Shown here one piece after another: positions 55,124 to 64,000 of a stretch of DNA of 64,000 nt. The notes under the pieces are model-generated. The model was given only the letters and a program-made list of their open reading frames with translations. It was not told where the DNA came from and ran no database searches. Position numbers and translations under genes: made by a program. The first letter of the stretch is position 1; each line of letters opens with the position of its first letter. The DNA comes from Cognaticolwellia beringensis (GTDB lineage: Bacteria; Pseudomonadota; Gammaproteobacteria; Enterobacterales; Alteromonadaceae): the NCBI RefSeq assembly GCF_002076895.1, contig NZ_CP020465.1, positions 4,464,001 to 4,528,000 on the forward strand, read 5' to 3'.

Positions 55124-55555
55124 ATGACTAAAAAGCAAAAAGCAATTATAGGCCGTTTGGAAACAATTGCGCTACCTGAGTTAGCAATAGCAGATATACA
55201 GGTGCGCGTAGACACAGGAGCTAAAACCTCCTCTCTACATGTCGACAACATTGTTAAGTTTAAAAAAAATGGCAAAATAATGGTGAGGTTTGACCTGCAC
55301 CCTGATGCTTACAATGTTGATGAAATAGTTTCTTGTGAAGCACCGATACATGACATCAGAAGAGTTAAATCTTCAAATGGTACCTCCGAGCAAAGATATG
55401 TAATATCAACACCGGTACAACTAGGTGAAACACTCTGGCCAATTGAAATAACCTTAACCGACCGCTCAGACATGAGTTATTTAATGTTATTTGGCCGTGA
55501 AGCCATAGGTACTAAATTCCTTGTTGATCCATCAAAAGTATTTGTAAGCTCATAA
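55124..55555 (+). CDS. rimB: RimB-type retropepsin-like protease (ATP-dependent zinc protease family)
   Basis: 143 residues with the family start GRLETIALPELAIADIQVRV and the retropepsin-type motif DTGA at 30-33, followed by KTSSLHVDN and the end LFGREAIGTKFLVDPS. Annotated in databases as ATP-dependent zinc protease or RimB; in Pseudomonas RimB works with RimK. No signal peptide, so cytoplasmic. GGGGT lies upstream, and the gene follows the zinc hydrolase by 15 bases. Confidence 0.88.
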   Translation: MTKKQKAIIGRLETIALPELAIADIQVRVDTGAKTSSLHVDNIVKFKKNGKIMVRFDLHPDAYNVDEIVSCEAPIHDIRRVKSSNGTSEQRYVISTPVQLGETLWPIEITLTDRSDMSYLMLFGREAIGTKFLVDPSKVFVSS

Positions 55556-55582
55556 CTTATTAAATTTTATTGAGGCGTTTGT

Positions 55583-56470
55583 ATGACAATTGAACAGGCA
55601 ATAGCACAAATTAAAGCTGTACTCTCTTACAACGTGATGACGGTATCAGATCAACTAGTGACATTAGGGGATATTCTTTTTATCCCCTTACTCATAGGGA
55701 TCGGTTTATTGTTAAGTAAGTGGTTAATTAGGTTAATCAGTAAGCGCTTAAGAAATAAAAAAACCGATCCTAATGTCATTCATCTAGTGGAACGAATTTT
55801 ATTCGTAATTGCAATAACGGTCATCATCATCAGCATATTAGACTTTATCAATGTGCCGATAGCCGCCTTTGCATTTTTATCTGGTGCCGTTGCAATCGGC
55901 TTTGGTTTTGGTGCACAAAACATCATCAACAACTTTATCAGTGGTTGGATTTTAATGTGGGAACGCCCTATCCGTATTGGCGACTTTTTAGAAGTTGAAG
56001 AAACTAAAGGGCTTGTTGAAGAAATTAATACTCGCTCGACACGGATAAAACGAGTAGACGGAGTGCATTTATTAATACCTAACAGTAAATTATTAGAAAA
56101 TACCGTGGTTAACTGGACTTTAGTAGACCCGTTTGTTCGATGTTCTGTGACTGTTGGGGTTGCTTATGGCTCGCCAGCTAGAAAAGTTGCCGAGTTAATT
56201 ATGCAAGCAACAACCGAGCAAACTGAAGTATTAAAAGAGCCTAAGCCCGTTGTTACATTTGATGACTTTGGCGATAATGCTTTAATGTTTCAGGTTACCT
56301 TTTGGATAAGCTCACAAGCTGAAAGTGGCTTAAGAATATCTAAAAGTAACGTAAGGTTTCGCTTGGAAGAGTTATTTGAAGAAAGTGATATTGTGGTCGC
56401 CTACCCGCAACGTGACATTCATATTGACGGTTCATTAAAGTTAATCAAAAGTGAAGTACAAGCGGATTAA
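55583..56470 (+). CDS. Mechanosensitive channel of the MscS family
   Basis: 295 residues. Three membrane segments (about 28-50, 68-92, 93-118), with the pore helix region AFAFLSGAVAIGFGFGAQNIINNFISGW and the cytoplasmic beta domain start MWERPIRIGDFLEVEETKGLVEEI. It should open on membrane tension and release osmolytes. Last gene of the rimK operon, 27 bases after rimB. Followed by a hairpin. Confidence 0.92.
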   Translation: MTIEQAIAQIKAVLSYNVMTVSDQLVTLGDILFIPLLIGIGLLLSKWLIRLISKRLRNKKTDPNVIHLVERILFVIAITVIIISILDFINVPIAAFAFLSGAVAIGFGFGAQNIINNFISGWILMWERPIRIGDFLEVEETKGLVEEINTRSTRIKRVDGVHLLIPNSKLLENTVVNWTLVDPFVRCSVTVGVAYGSPARKVAELIMQATTEQTEVLKEPKPVVTFDDFGDNALMFQVTFWISSQAESGLRISKSNVRFRLEELFEESDIVVAYPQRDIHIDGSLKLIKSEVQAD

Positions 56471-56486
56471 ATAAAGCGGCATAAAC

Positions 56487-56538
56487 CGTTTCACAGCTAA
56501 TTAATATTCATTGTTACCAATTAACTAGCTGTGAAACG
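56487..56538 (+). terminator. Hairpin after the rimK-mscS operon
   Basis: Perfect 13-bp arms CGTTTCACAGCTA and TAGCTGTGAAACG; the 26-base loop can pair further (ATTAA/TTAA). No U run. 17 bases after the mscS stop. Confidence 0.65.
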
Positions 56539-56730
56539 ACCAACGGTTAGGTGTTAATTTGAATAACTCGTATTCAAAACAATAACCGCCCCCATATTGT
56601 CTAATAAACGATATACGTAGTACGATAATAGTGCAATAAACAACGCTATTGTTGCCTGTTTTACTCATCGTATTATGACATTGCTAAAATTATAATTTAT
56701 AACAAATCAGACACTTCAAAACTGATAATT

Positions 56731-57450
56731 TTAGCTATTTTTTTTATTTTCGAACCACAGTGCCATAAAATCAGCGGTCAATTTTTGCTCTATCCCAAGC
56801 GCTTTTTCTGTTGGACAAAAAATTGAAAATACCACCTGTGTATCACCAAGCTCAGAAGTAGATATTTGAATATGAGGCTCAGGACCAGCAATCTTGATAT
56901 CTAAACGATTTTCTATTAATTGATTGTAGCGCATAGCCACTTCTTTAAATTCAATACAGTATAAATTTGCCTTTTCATGCAGCGTATCAATAAAAATAAA
57001 GGGATTAACGCTATCGTCTCGCACGATAGTGAAGTGATGCATTGCATAGCGCTTTAAAAAGTTAAGGTTCTTTATGACTGAGGTAATTAGCTGGCTATTT
57101 GGCACATATAAGGTTTTACCTGTATATTGATAATCGTGCTTATTAACCTCTAAAAGGGTGAGTTTTGCCCAGTCATTAGAGTGCACTTCACCATAATACT
57201 TGCCTACCTGTATCCAATCACCAATACGAAAAGGACGGCTTGATAAAATATATATAAAGCCAATAAAGCATTGAATAAACTCTCTGGTGGCAAGTACGAT
57301 AGCGACAATAAATGCGGCGATTGAAAAAGCAAACTTTTGAATTTCACTCGACCAAATATTAAAGATAAAAACAATAACTAATAAGGTAAATATATTATTT
57401 ACCATATTAATCTTTAATCTTTTACTCTTCTTCGACTTTCTTTTTATCAA
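56731..57450 (-). CDS. MscS-like protein with uncertain start
   Basis: From the TTG at 57450 it has 239 residues: two membrane helices (about 17-50) then the MscS beta domain (SSRPFRIGDWIQVGKYYGEV) and C-terminal domain. This start has no ribosome site. The same frame stays open to 57592 and adds a membrane helix (LLTILFIIAFFVVKAIIIRL) as expected for TM1, but without any ATG, GTG or TTG; an ATT at 57561 with AAGG upstream is the best candidate. So the gene either uses ATT, or lost its 5' end by mutation. Stands alone near an MlaC-like gene. Confidence 0.75.
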   Translation of the reverse strand: MIKRKSKKSKRLKINMVNNIFTLLVIVFIFNIWSSEIQKFAFSIAAFIVAIVLATREFIQCFIGFIYILSSRPFRIGDWIQVGKYYGEVHSNDWAKLTLLEVNKHDYQYTGKTLYVPNSQLITSVIKNLNFLKRYAMHHFTIVRDDSVNPFIFIDTLHEKANLYCIEFKEVAMRYNQLIENRLDIKIAGPEPHIQISTSELGDTQVVFSIFCPTEKALGIEQKLTADFMALWFENKKNS

Positions 57451-57643
57451 CCTGATTATGATTGCTTTGACGACAAAAAAAGCAATAATAAATAATATGG
57501 TTAATAAAAATTTATTCTCTAATAAAAATTCGATAATAGTTTCAAGATATAAAATAATAATGACCTTACTAGTGCTTAATGATTGTTTGCATTGTTATCA
57601 ACTTAAGCTAAGTAAGCTAAAGTTGATACTCAAAAAACGTTAT

Positions 57644-58279
57644 CTAACCATCAACTACTTTTTGATTGATTTTCTGTAAATGTAACAAGGTGCCTTCTAC
57701 ACCTAGCTTGTTAAAACTTGCGTTTATTTCTGCTTGCTTAGTTTGCAATAAGCTTATGCCTTCAACCTCAATATCAAAAAACAGCCAGGCTTGCTCATTG
57801 GACTGTAATAATTTTACAACCGCTTTATTCGTTTTTGTTTTTCCAACAATCGTGACATCTACCATCGCCAGTTTACCACTTTTAGAAAGTGTGCTTTGAC
57901 CAACATGAATAACTTCATTATTGTATTTATTTAATAAATTACTGTAGGTGTTAATAAGCTGCAGAGATAATTCAGTTATAAAAGCTTCTTTAAGCTCATC
58001 TGGCACCTTAGGCATATTTTTATTTAGCACTTTGTAAGTAAAGTATCGAGCATCAAGCTCGGGTAATAAATACTGACTTAAAACATCTCTAATATTAGTT
58101 TTGGTTAATGCTTCAGTTTGCTTTAACTTAATCAGTGCAGATTCAACCTGACTAAATACCTCCTGAACCTTAGTTTTAGCATCTTCAGTTGACGCAAAAA
58201 CAGTCGCAGAGATTAAAAGCGCTATAGTAATAATAACAACACTGATTAAATTGATGTTAATAGCACGTTTGGTTTTCAT
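57644..58279 (-). CDS. MlaC/Ttg2D-like periplasmic lipid-binding protein
   Basis: 211 residues from the ATG at 58279 (17 codons further upstream in frame is another ATG without family similarity). Signal peptide or anchor at 9-30 (SVVIITIALLISATVFA). The MlaC/Ttg2 pattern is LLPELDARYFTYKVL and the C-terminal WLFFDIEVEGISLLQT. MlaC carries phospholipid between outer and inner membrane. The other mla genes are not near, so this is an orphan copy with a possibly different partner. Confidence 0.82.
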   Translation of the reverse strand: MKTKRAININLISVVIITIALLISATVFASTEDAKTKVQEVFSQVESALIKLKQTEALTKTNIRDVLSQYLLPELDARYFTYKVLNKNMPKVPDELKEAFITELSLQLINTYSNLLNKYNNEVIHVGQSTLSKSGKLAMVDVTIVGKTKTNKAVVKLLQSNEQAWLFFDIEVEGISLLQTKQAEINASFNKLGVEGTLLHLQKINQKVVDG

Positions 58280-58874
58280 TTTATTGCTCAGTAGATCAAG
58301 TATATGAACTATTATAGTGATTCTCGTCAAGCTATCAAACGTATTAATTTACTCAGGTTAATTAAATAATTTTGTTAAAGTAGTTGCTGTAACAAAAATA
58401 TAAACTAATAGTTTTTTTAATTAAATCTCAGAGATATAAGCCTGCAAGCAAAGTGGACCGGCTTAGCAGAATTAAATTAAGTTTTGTCGTTGCCAAAGTC
58501 CTATGAATTTAAACTTATCATATGATCTACCTGCTTAGTTTGTCCGTATTTTAGGTAAGTTTACTATAAAAGTATTTCTATTGTTTAATAACTACTCAGC
58601 AGAATACAGCTATTGTTAGCAGTGACACTCACCACATCATTATAAACATCAATAGTCTAGTAATACGCTGATTTATATATTATCTTAGTGATATAGTTAG
58701 CTTTGTTATTGATGTATTTTCATCAACATAAATTAAATTTTAGATGAATACCCTTAACTGGTAATAAAATTTAACTACATTGATCAGGCTTGTAGTATGT
58801 GTATTTATTTTGCACCAAGGACAGGCAGGTATATTTACCTGAAGTAATTAACACAGTAGATCGAGAGACATTTA
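58280..58874. other. Gap between mlaC-like and histidine kinase genes
   Basis: About 590 bases of AT-rich DNA between divergent genes. An inverted repeat TTGATG-N6-CATCAA stands at 58709-58726, about 150 bases before the kinase gene, and may be a regulator site. No gene seen. Confidence 0.4.
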
Positions 58875-60647
58875 ATGAAAAATAACGCGACTGAAGTGAA
58901 TCATGCGGATATTGAACGTCAGAAGTTAATTGACTCGAGCAAATTTCACGGTATTCATTGGTTAATACTAGCGCTGTCATCCATATTAACGGTTGGTGCA
59001 TGGTATATTGCATCCGAGCAAGTTAATAAAAGAATAGCTGAGCGTTTTGAGCGCGAATCTTTGCACGTTATAGAACTTGTTAAAGAGAGAATGCAGTTAT
59101 ATGAGCACGCATTATGGGGAGCTGTTGCTCATGTTGATGCGAGCGAAAATGATGTTACTAATCAGCAATGGGAAAACTATAGTAACAGTCTTCGAATAGA
59201 CAAAACCTACCCTGGTATTAACGGTTTAGGCTTAATTTATAATGTTAAAGCTGAGCAACGAAATAGCTTTATTGCAAAGCATCAAAAAAATAGACCCAAC
59301 TTTTTCATCCACCCAACACATAATGAGCATGAACTTTGGCCCATAACTTTTATAGAGCCAATGGCTACAAATGAACAAGCTGTAGGGTTAGATATAGCGT
59401 TTGAAGAAAATAGGTACTTTGGTGTCCAAAAAGCAAGAGATACCGGTTTAGCGCAATTAACCGGCCCCATTACTCTCGTGCAAGATGCGAAAAAAACGCC
59501 TGGTTTTCTCTTTTACGCGCCGTTTTTTAAAAAAGGCTTGCCGCATAATTCAGTCAATACTCGTCGAGCGTCAATTCAAGGTGTAGCTTATGCACCTTTT
59601 ATTATGTCTAAACTTATTTCGGGTACGCTTGCTGTTGACCAGCGACATGTTACCTTAAAAATTAGCGACACGGGCCTATTATTATATAATGATAGGAATA
59701 ACTCACTTGCCGATAAAATAGATCCAAACCCCCTGTTTATCGATAAAGTTGAAGTAGGTTTCTATGGTCGTATCTGGCAATTTACTATCAGTTCAAATTT
59801 AAGTTTTCGCGAAGCTTCTGGCTCAAGTCAGCCATATTTTATCTTAGCTGGTGGTGTTTTAATTGACCTTTTACTTTTAGCTTTATTCATTGTACTTTCG
59901 AGATCAAACAAACAAGCACTGCTCTACGCGGACGAAATTACCCGAGAGCTAAAAATTAAAACTCAACGTTTAATTAAGTCAAACCAAGACCTTGAACAAT
60001 TTGCTTATGTAGCATCGCATGACTTAAAGTCGCCGCTAAATGCCATGCGAAAATTAGTCAGCTGGATCGGTGAAGACTGTGAAGATATATTGCCAGACAG
60101 CTCTAAAGAACACTTAAAACTGTTGAATAATCGCAGTGAAAGAATGAATAAATTACTTGATGACTTACTCGATTATGCCCGTATTGGCCGTCAAGAATTT
60201 AAACCTAAGCCAGTAGATTTAAAAGAAACAGCTCATGAGATTTTTAGCTTATTAGATCATCCAACAACGTTTACCTTATCAGTAGAAAAGCAAATATTAC
60301 TTCTACCTAAAACACCTATAGAAATTGTGCTACGAAATCTCATTTCAAATGCTATAAAGCATCACGATAAATCTTCTGGCCATATCATAATTCACTACAA
60401 AGTCGTTGACGACATGCATCATATTAGTGTGCAAGACGATGGTCCGGGTATCCCAAGCGAGTTATTTGAAAAAGCAGTAGAAATGTTCCAAACTTTACGA
60501 CCGAGAGATAAAGTTGAAGGCAGTGGTATGGGTTTGTCGTTATCAAAGAAAACTATTGAACATTATGGTGGCAGTTTAATTATCAAGTCCGACGGTACTA
60601 CAGGGACGACCATAGTGGTATTATGGCCAATAACAACGGAGAAATAA
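58875..60647 (+). CDS. CHASE-domain sensor histidine kinase
   Basis: 590 residues. TM1 at about 27-47, periplasmic CHASE domain at about 80-270, TM2 at about 320-343, dimerisation domain with H382 in ASHDLKSPLN, and HATPase with the N box (NLISNAIKHH), G1 (DDGPGIP) and G2 (GSGMGLSLSKK). The kinase part is of the phytochrome-related type (FAYVASHDLKSPL). Signal unknown. The next gene, 21 bases later, encodes a single-domain response regulator of the type usually paired with such kinases. Confidence 0.92.
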   Translation: MKNNATEVNHADIERQKLIDSSKFHGIHWLILALSSILTVGAWYIASEQVNKRIAERFERESLHVIELVKERMQLYEHALWGAVAHVDASENDVTNQQWENYSNSLRIDKTYPGINGLGLIYNVKAEQRNSFIAKHQKNRPNFFIHPTHNEHELWPITFIEPMATNEQAVGLDIAFEENRYFGVQKARDTGLAQLTGPITLVQDAKKTPGFLFYAPFFKKGLPHNSVNTRRASIQGVAYAPFIMSKLISGTLAVDQRHVTLKISDTGLLLYNDRNNSLADKIDPNPLFIDKVEVGFYGRIWQFTISSNLSFREASGSSQPYFILAGGVLIDLLLLALFIVLSRSNKQALLYADEITRELKIKTQRLIKSNQDLEQFAYVASHDLKSPLNAMRKLVSWIGEDCEDILPDSSKEHLKLLNNRSERMNKLLDDLLDYARIGRQEFKPKPVDLKETAHEIFSLLDHPTTFTLSVEKQILLLPKTPIEIVLRNLISNAIKHHDKSSGHIIIHYKVVDDMHHISVQDDGPGIPSELFEKAVEMFQTLRPRDKVEGSGMGLSLSKKTIEHYGGSLIIKSDGTTGTTIVVLWPITTEK

Positions 60648-60668
60648 TCAACTTAGCAATGGTATTAA

Positions 60669-61115
60669 ATGAGTTCAACGGATAATAAAATGAGTGAAAA
60701 AACAAAAGAAGTAACGCTATTTTTAATAGAAGACGACGATATTGACGCCATGTCTATAACCCGTGCTTTTAAAAAAATGTGTATTGGCAATGAGATAATA
60801 AGAGCAACTGACGGCCTTGAAGGATTAGAAATGTTGCGCAGCGGCGCAGTACCGTCACCGTATATTATCTTGCTTGATTTACAAATGCCGCGTTTAAATG
60901 GTTTTGAGTTTTTAGATGAAATTCGCCAAGACCCGAAATTTGCCAAGAGTATTGTTTTTGTTTTAACCACCTCAAAATCTGATGAAGATATGACGGCCAG
61001 TTACAAAAAAAATATCGCGGGTTACTTTGTAAAAGAGCAAGTAGGCGAAGGCTTTCTAGATATCGTAAAAATGCTCAAAGGCTATTGGAAAATAGTCCAT
61101 TTTCCAGAGAGCTAA
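60669..61115 (+). CDS. Single-domain response regulator (Rcp1-like)
   Basis: 148 residues. Receiver domain with acidic pair EDDD (21-24), phospho-acceptor D70 in ILLDLQMPRLNG, Thr in LTTSKSDED and the conserved Lys in YFVKEQ. No output domain. Rcp1-type regulators pass phosphate on from phytochrome-like kinases. Between kinase and a REC-GGDEF-EAL gene. Confidence 0.93.
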   Translation: MSSTDNKMSEKTKEVTLFLIEDDDIDAMSITRAFKKMCIGNEIIRATDGLEGLEMLRSGAVPSPYIILLDLQMPRLNGFEFLDEIRQDPKFAKSIVFVLTTSKSDEDMTASYKKNIAGYFVKEQVGEGFLDIVKMLKGYWKIVHFPES

Positions 61116-61139
61116 ATCATTCAGCTCGATGTAATTACC

Positions 61140-62849
61140 ATGACAAAAAGAGAGTTATCTTTGAATATTTTAATTGTTGATGATGATATCGTCGATCGCG
61201 AAAGTATCAAGCGAACATTAAATCAATCGACCACCCTTTGCCACTTTGTTGAAACTGAGTCGGTTGATGAAGGTTTAGCTGCTTTTGCAGAGCAAAATTT
61301 TGATGTGATATTACTCGACTATCGCATGCCACAACGTGACGGTATTGAGTTATTATTAGAATTACGTAATGCATCGTTAGATAATAATGTTGCAATTATT
61401 ATGCTCAGTAACTCTGAAGAATCTGAATTAGCATTAGAATGTGTCAGAGCGGGTGCTCAAGACTTTTTATTGAAATCAGAAGTAACTACATCGAGGTTAC
61501 AACGTGCAATTTTACAAGCTCAAGCTCGTTTTGAATTAGAACAAAAACTCCACCATAGTTATCACCAAGCAAAAAAACTCGCAGAGCAGGACTCTTTAAC
61601 CGGGTTGGCTAATCGTTATTCTTTTGAAGAAGCATTGCATTTGTCTATAACGCAACAACCGCGTGATAATTCCACATTAGCACTTATCCTCTTTGACCTT
61701 GATAATTTCAAGTATATTAACGACACGCATGGTCACGATGTTGGCGACGAAATATTGAAACAAGTCGCACAAAGAGTTAATCATTGTTTACGTGGCAATG
61801 AAGTATTCGCACGCTTAGGTGGAGACGAATTTGCCATTATATTAAGTAACTTACATAACGTCGACAATGTAACGAGAGTATCCAAGCGGATATTAGCTTG
61901 TTTAGATGAAGCGTTTAATATTTCAGATATCGTAATTAAAATGGGCGCCAGCATTGGTATCGCCATTTACCCTAACAACAGTACTGTCGCCAATGAGTTA
62001 CTTAAATATGCTGATATTGCGATGTATCGCGCGAAAAAATCGGGTAGAAATCAAATATGTTATTTTGAAGAGGAGATGCAAGCGCAGTTTCTGCAACGAT
62101 ACCAAATTGAAGCTAATTTAATTGGTGCTGTCGAGCGTAATGAATTTGTCTTACATTACCAACCCATATTTGAAACAGCGACTAAAAACATTATTGGTTT
62201 TGAAGCGTTAATTCGATGGAGTTTTCAAAATAAACTGCATTTTCCAGATAGTTTTATTTCTATCGCTGAATGCTCTCACGCCATTATTGATATTGGCCGT
62301 TGGGTTATAACACAAGCCATATATCAACTATCAATATGGAATTTACGCAACGGTAAAACTTTTACCATTTCCATAAATTTATCAAGTATACAATTAGCTG
62401 ATAAAACCTTGGTTAGTTTCATCAAAAACATGATAGAAAAGTATCATGTGCCAGCTAATTTAATAGAATTTGAATTAACCGAAACTGCCTTACTTGACAA
62501 TAGTAAGCAAGCGGTTGGCGTACTTGAGTCACTGAGTGATTTAGGCTGTCAAATTGCATTAGATGATTTTGGTAGTGGGTTTTCTTCAGTATCACATTTA
62601 CAAAATTTTCCTATTGATACAGTAAAAATTGATAAATCGTTAATACTAGCATCTGAGCAACCCAAAGCCAGAGCATTAGTAGCAGGACTTTCAGCTATGC
62701 TGCACTCATTGGAGTTAGATATAGTCGCAGAAGGCATTGAAAATAAACAAAGCTTAGCTTTCTGCCAACAACTTAATATACAGCGTGCACAAGGCTATTA
62801 CTTTTCTCAACCTTTAACCGCTGAATGTATAGAAAAAACTTATCTTTGA
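61140..62849 (+). CDS. Response regulator with GGDEF and EAL domains
   Basis: 569 residues: receiver (1-125, phospho-acceptor D60 in LLDYRMPQRDG), GGDEF domain with intact motif at 227-231 and EAL domain with EAL at 355-357 and the DDFGSGFSS segment. Both catalytic sites look intact, so the protein may both make and break cyclic di-GMP with phosphorylation as switch. Lies 24 bases after the single-domain regulator. The three genes form one signalling operon. Confidence 0.93.
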   Translation: MTKRELSLNILIVDDDIVDRESIKRTLNQSTTLCHFVETESVDEGLAAFAEQNFDVILLDYRMPQRDGIELLLELRNASLDNNVAIIMLSNSEESELALECVRAGAQDFLLKSEVTTSRLQRAILQAQARFELEQKLHHSYHQAKKLAEQDSLTGLANRYSFEEALHLSITQQPRDNSTLALILFDLDNFKYINDTHGHDVGDEILKQVAQRVNHCLRGNEVFARLGGDEFAIILSNLHNVDNVTRVSKRILACLDEAFNISDIVIKMGASIGIAIYPNNSTVANELLKYADIAMYRAKKSGRNQICYFEEEMQAQFLQRYQIEANLIGAVERNEFVLHYQPIFETATKNIIGFEALIRWSFQNKLHFPDSFISIAECSHAIIDIGRWVITQAIYQLSIWNLRNGKTFTISINLSSIQLADKTLVSFIKNMIEKYHVPANLIEFELTETALLDNSKQAVGVLESLSDLGCQIALDDFGSGFSSVSHLQNFPIDTVKIDKSLILASEQPKARALVAGLSAMLHSLELDIVAEGIENKQSLAFCQQLNIQRAQGYYFSQPLTAECIEKTYL

Positions 62850-63098
62850 CACGTTTTATAGTCAAATTACCTTTGTGAAGTATTACACAGACTTAGAGAC
62901 AATATATTGATTGCATTTTGTTATGTAAAAACTTAATCTGATCTTCAAGGTATAGCCTAACGCACTGTACCTTAAGCAGTTGATTTAATTTTTCAATAGT
63001 TATTTTAATAGTCATAATAATTGAATAAAATTGGTTTAAATATCCTCATGAAACATACTTATTCATGTGTTACAAAAACATAGTTTTAAAAGGAATTT

Positions 63099-63758
63099 AT
63101 GAAAAATCGCTTTTTAAATATTTCAAAATTGGCCCTTGCGATTTTAGTACTTTGCACTCAAGCAAACGCCGATTCATTTTTAGTTCAAGATCAACAAGGG
63201 TTACCGCTTAAAAATGTGGTTTTAGAATTCACGGTAAATTCCGCTTCAACATCTTTAGTGTCTGGGCCAAAAACGTTAATTATGGATCAGGTTGATAAGC
63301 TATTTAAACCTGACGTTTTGGTTATTCACCAAGGCGACTTTGTTGACTTCCCCAACAGTGACAACATCAGGCATCATGTTTACTCATTTTCCTCAGTAAA
63401 CCCTTTTGAATTAAAACTTTACTCAGGAAGACCAGAAGCCCCTTTACAATTTAATAATGCCGGTGTTGCCGTCTTAGGCTGCAACATACATGACTCTATG
63501 GTGGGTTACATTTATATTGCGACTTCAAAATATGTATTAATGACAGATGAGCAAGGTTTAGCCACACTCGATAATACGGTTAAATATGAAAGCGTGAATG
63601 TCTGGCATGCCAGTGCACTTACTAGCATTAAAAATATCACTTATGATGACATAACCAAAAAAGCAAACGACAACGCGTTATTTGTTATTGACCTCGTTGT
63701 TCAGTCACCTGAACCAAGAAATACATTCCAAAGTATTTTTAATCAGAATGGCGAATAA
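63099..63758 (+). CDS. Exported cupredoxin-like (methylamine utilisation protein-like)
   Basis: 219 residues with a signal peptide (cut near NADS, residue 24). The first part is a carboxypeptidase-regulatory-like beta fold; residues 65-140 carry a type I copper pattern: H92 or H93 in IRHHVYSFS, then C128, H131 and M134 in GCNIHDSM. Similar proteins are annotated as methylamine utilisation protein or plastocyanin-like. AAAGGAA precedes the ATG. Its last bases overlap the next gene, indicating coupled expression. Copper or redox sensing for the following sensor protein is inference. Confidence 0.85.
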   Translation: MKNRFLNISKLALAILVLCTQANADSFLVQDQQGLPLKNVVLEFTVNSASTSLVSGPKTLIMDQVDKLFKPDVLVIHQGDFVDFPNSDNIRHHVYSFSSVNPFELKLYSGRPEAPLQFNNAGVAVLGCNIHDSMVGYIYIATSKYVLMTDEQGLATLDNTVKYESVNVWHASALTSIKNITYDDITKKANDNALFVIDLVVQSPEPRNTFQSIFNQNGE

Positions 63759-64000
63759 AACTTCTTTACGTAGGCAAATTACTCTACTGGGTGTGTCACT
63801 GGTTATTTTGACCGTGGCCAGTCTATTAGCTGTGTCTATTTGGAAATCAATATCCTCACATAGTCAACAAATAGACCAACGAATTACCAGTGCTGAAAAT
63901 GTCTTAATAGAATATTTACAGGCCAAAGAAGAATTATTGCTGACTGCATCAAAAGTGCTAACAGCAGACTTTGGCTTTAAGCAAGCAGTTGCGACCCGGG
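63748..64000 (+). CDS. Membrane sensor protein, N-terminal part only
   Basis: Starts ATGGCG at 63748, overlapping the previous gene by 11 bases, and runs off the right edge after 84 codons. MANKTSLRRQITLLGVSLVI opens a membrane helix (about 11-31), followed by a helical SHSQQIDQRITSAENVLIEY segment, as in sensor proteins with a periplasmic cache-type domain. In many gammaproteobacteria such a gene after the cupredoxin-like one encodes a GGDEF/EAL protein, but the output domain is not visible here. Confidence 0.7.
   Translation, partial: MANKTSLRRQITLLGVSLVILTVASLLAVSIWKSISSHSQQIDQRITSAENVLIEYLQAKEELLLTASKVLTADFGFKQAVATR

Overview
The window reads as chromosome of a marine, psychrophile-type gammaproteobacterium, most like the Alteromonadales (Colwellia/Thalassotalea relatives). 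This rests on the AT-rich base composition, the protein sequences, and the AT-rich intergenic spacers with frequent perfect hairpins. No search could be run, so the taxonomy is inference.

Region 1 (1-4.9 kb) holds a partial GlcG/HbpS-like gene and then a cluster that matches the beta-hydroxyaspartate cycle: an IclR regulator (bhcR-like) divergent from a threo/erythro-hydroxyaspartate dehydratase-like PLP enzyme (bhcB-like), a D-threonine-aldolase-fold enzyme (bhcC-like) and an ornithine-cyclodeaminase-family iminosuccinate reductase (bhcD-like). The aminotransferase bhcA is not in the window.

Region 2 (5.1-29.4 kb) is an almost complete purine catabolic island. It encodes two urate hydroxylases (PuuD), guanine deaminase, ureidoglycolate lyase, two HIU hydrolases, OHCU decarboxylase, xanthine dehydrogenase (XdhA, XdhB, XdhC), ureidoglycine aminohydrolase, malate synthase G, PuuE allantoinase, an NCS2 purine permease, a Tsx-like outer-membrane channel and a CynX-type MFS transporter. 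Regulators are two RutR-like TetR proteins at the two ends, a urate-type MarR and a GntR/FCD protein. Only allantoate amidohydrolase (AllC) is missing from guanine to glyoxylate. Glyoxylate then has two sinks in the window, malate synthase G and the Bhc enzymes, and malic enzyme at 29.6-31.3 kb could take malate to pyruvate.

Region 3 (31.8-47.7 kb) is mixed: a DUF1428 protein, an M36 metallopeptidase, a small unlisted membrane protein, a bestrophin, glutamate-cysteine ligase, the glutathione-dependent formaldehyde pathway (adhC, fghA), an SMR transporter, a LysR regulator, a type II NADH dehydrogenase, an IS630-family element with a frameshifted transposase, and two near-identical VOC proteins whose DNA shows a gene-conversion mosaic.

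Region 4 (47.8-64 kb) holds a less AT-rich UvrA-like gene, a GAF-GGDEF protein, a LysR regulator divergent from a rimK / aspartoacylase-like / rimB / mscS operon, a second MscS-like gene, an MlaC-like protein, and a CHASE histidine kinase / response regulator / REC-GGDEF-EAL signalling operon. It ends with a cupredoxin-like protein overlapping the start of a truncated membrane sensor gene. No tRNA, rRNA, CRISPR array or prophage was seen.
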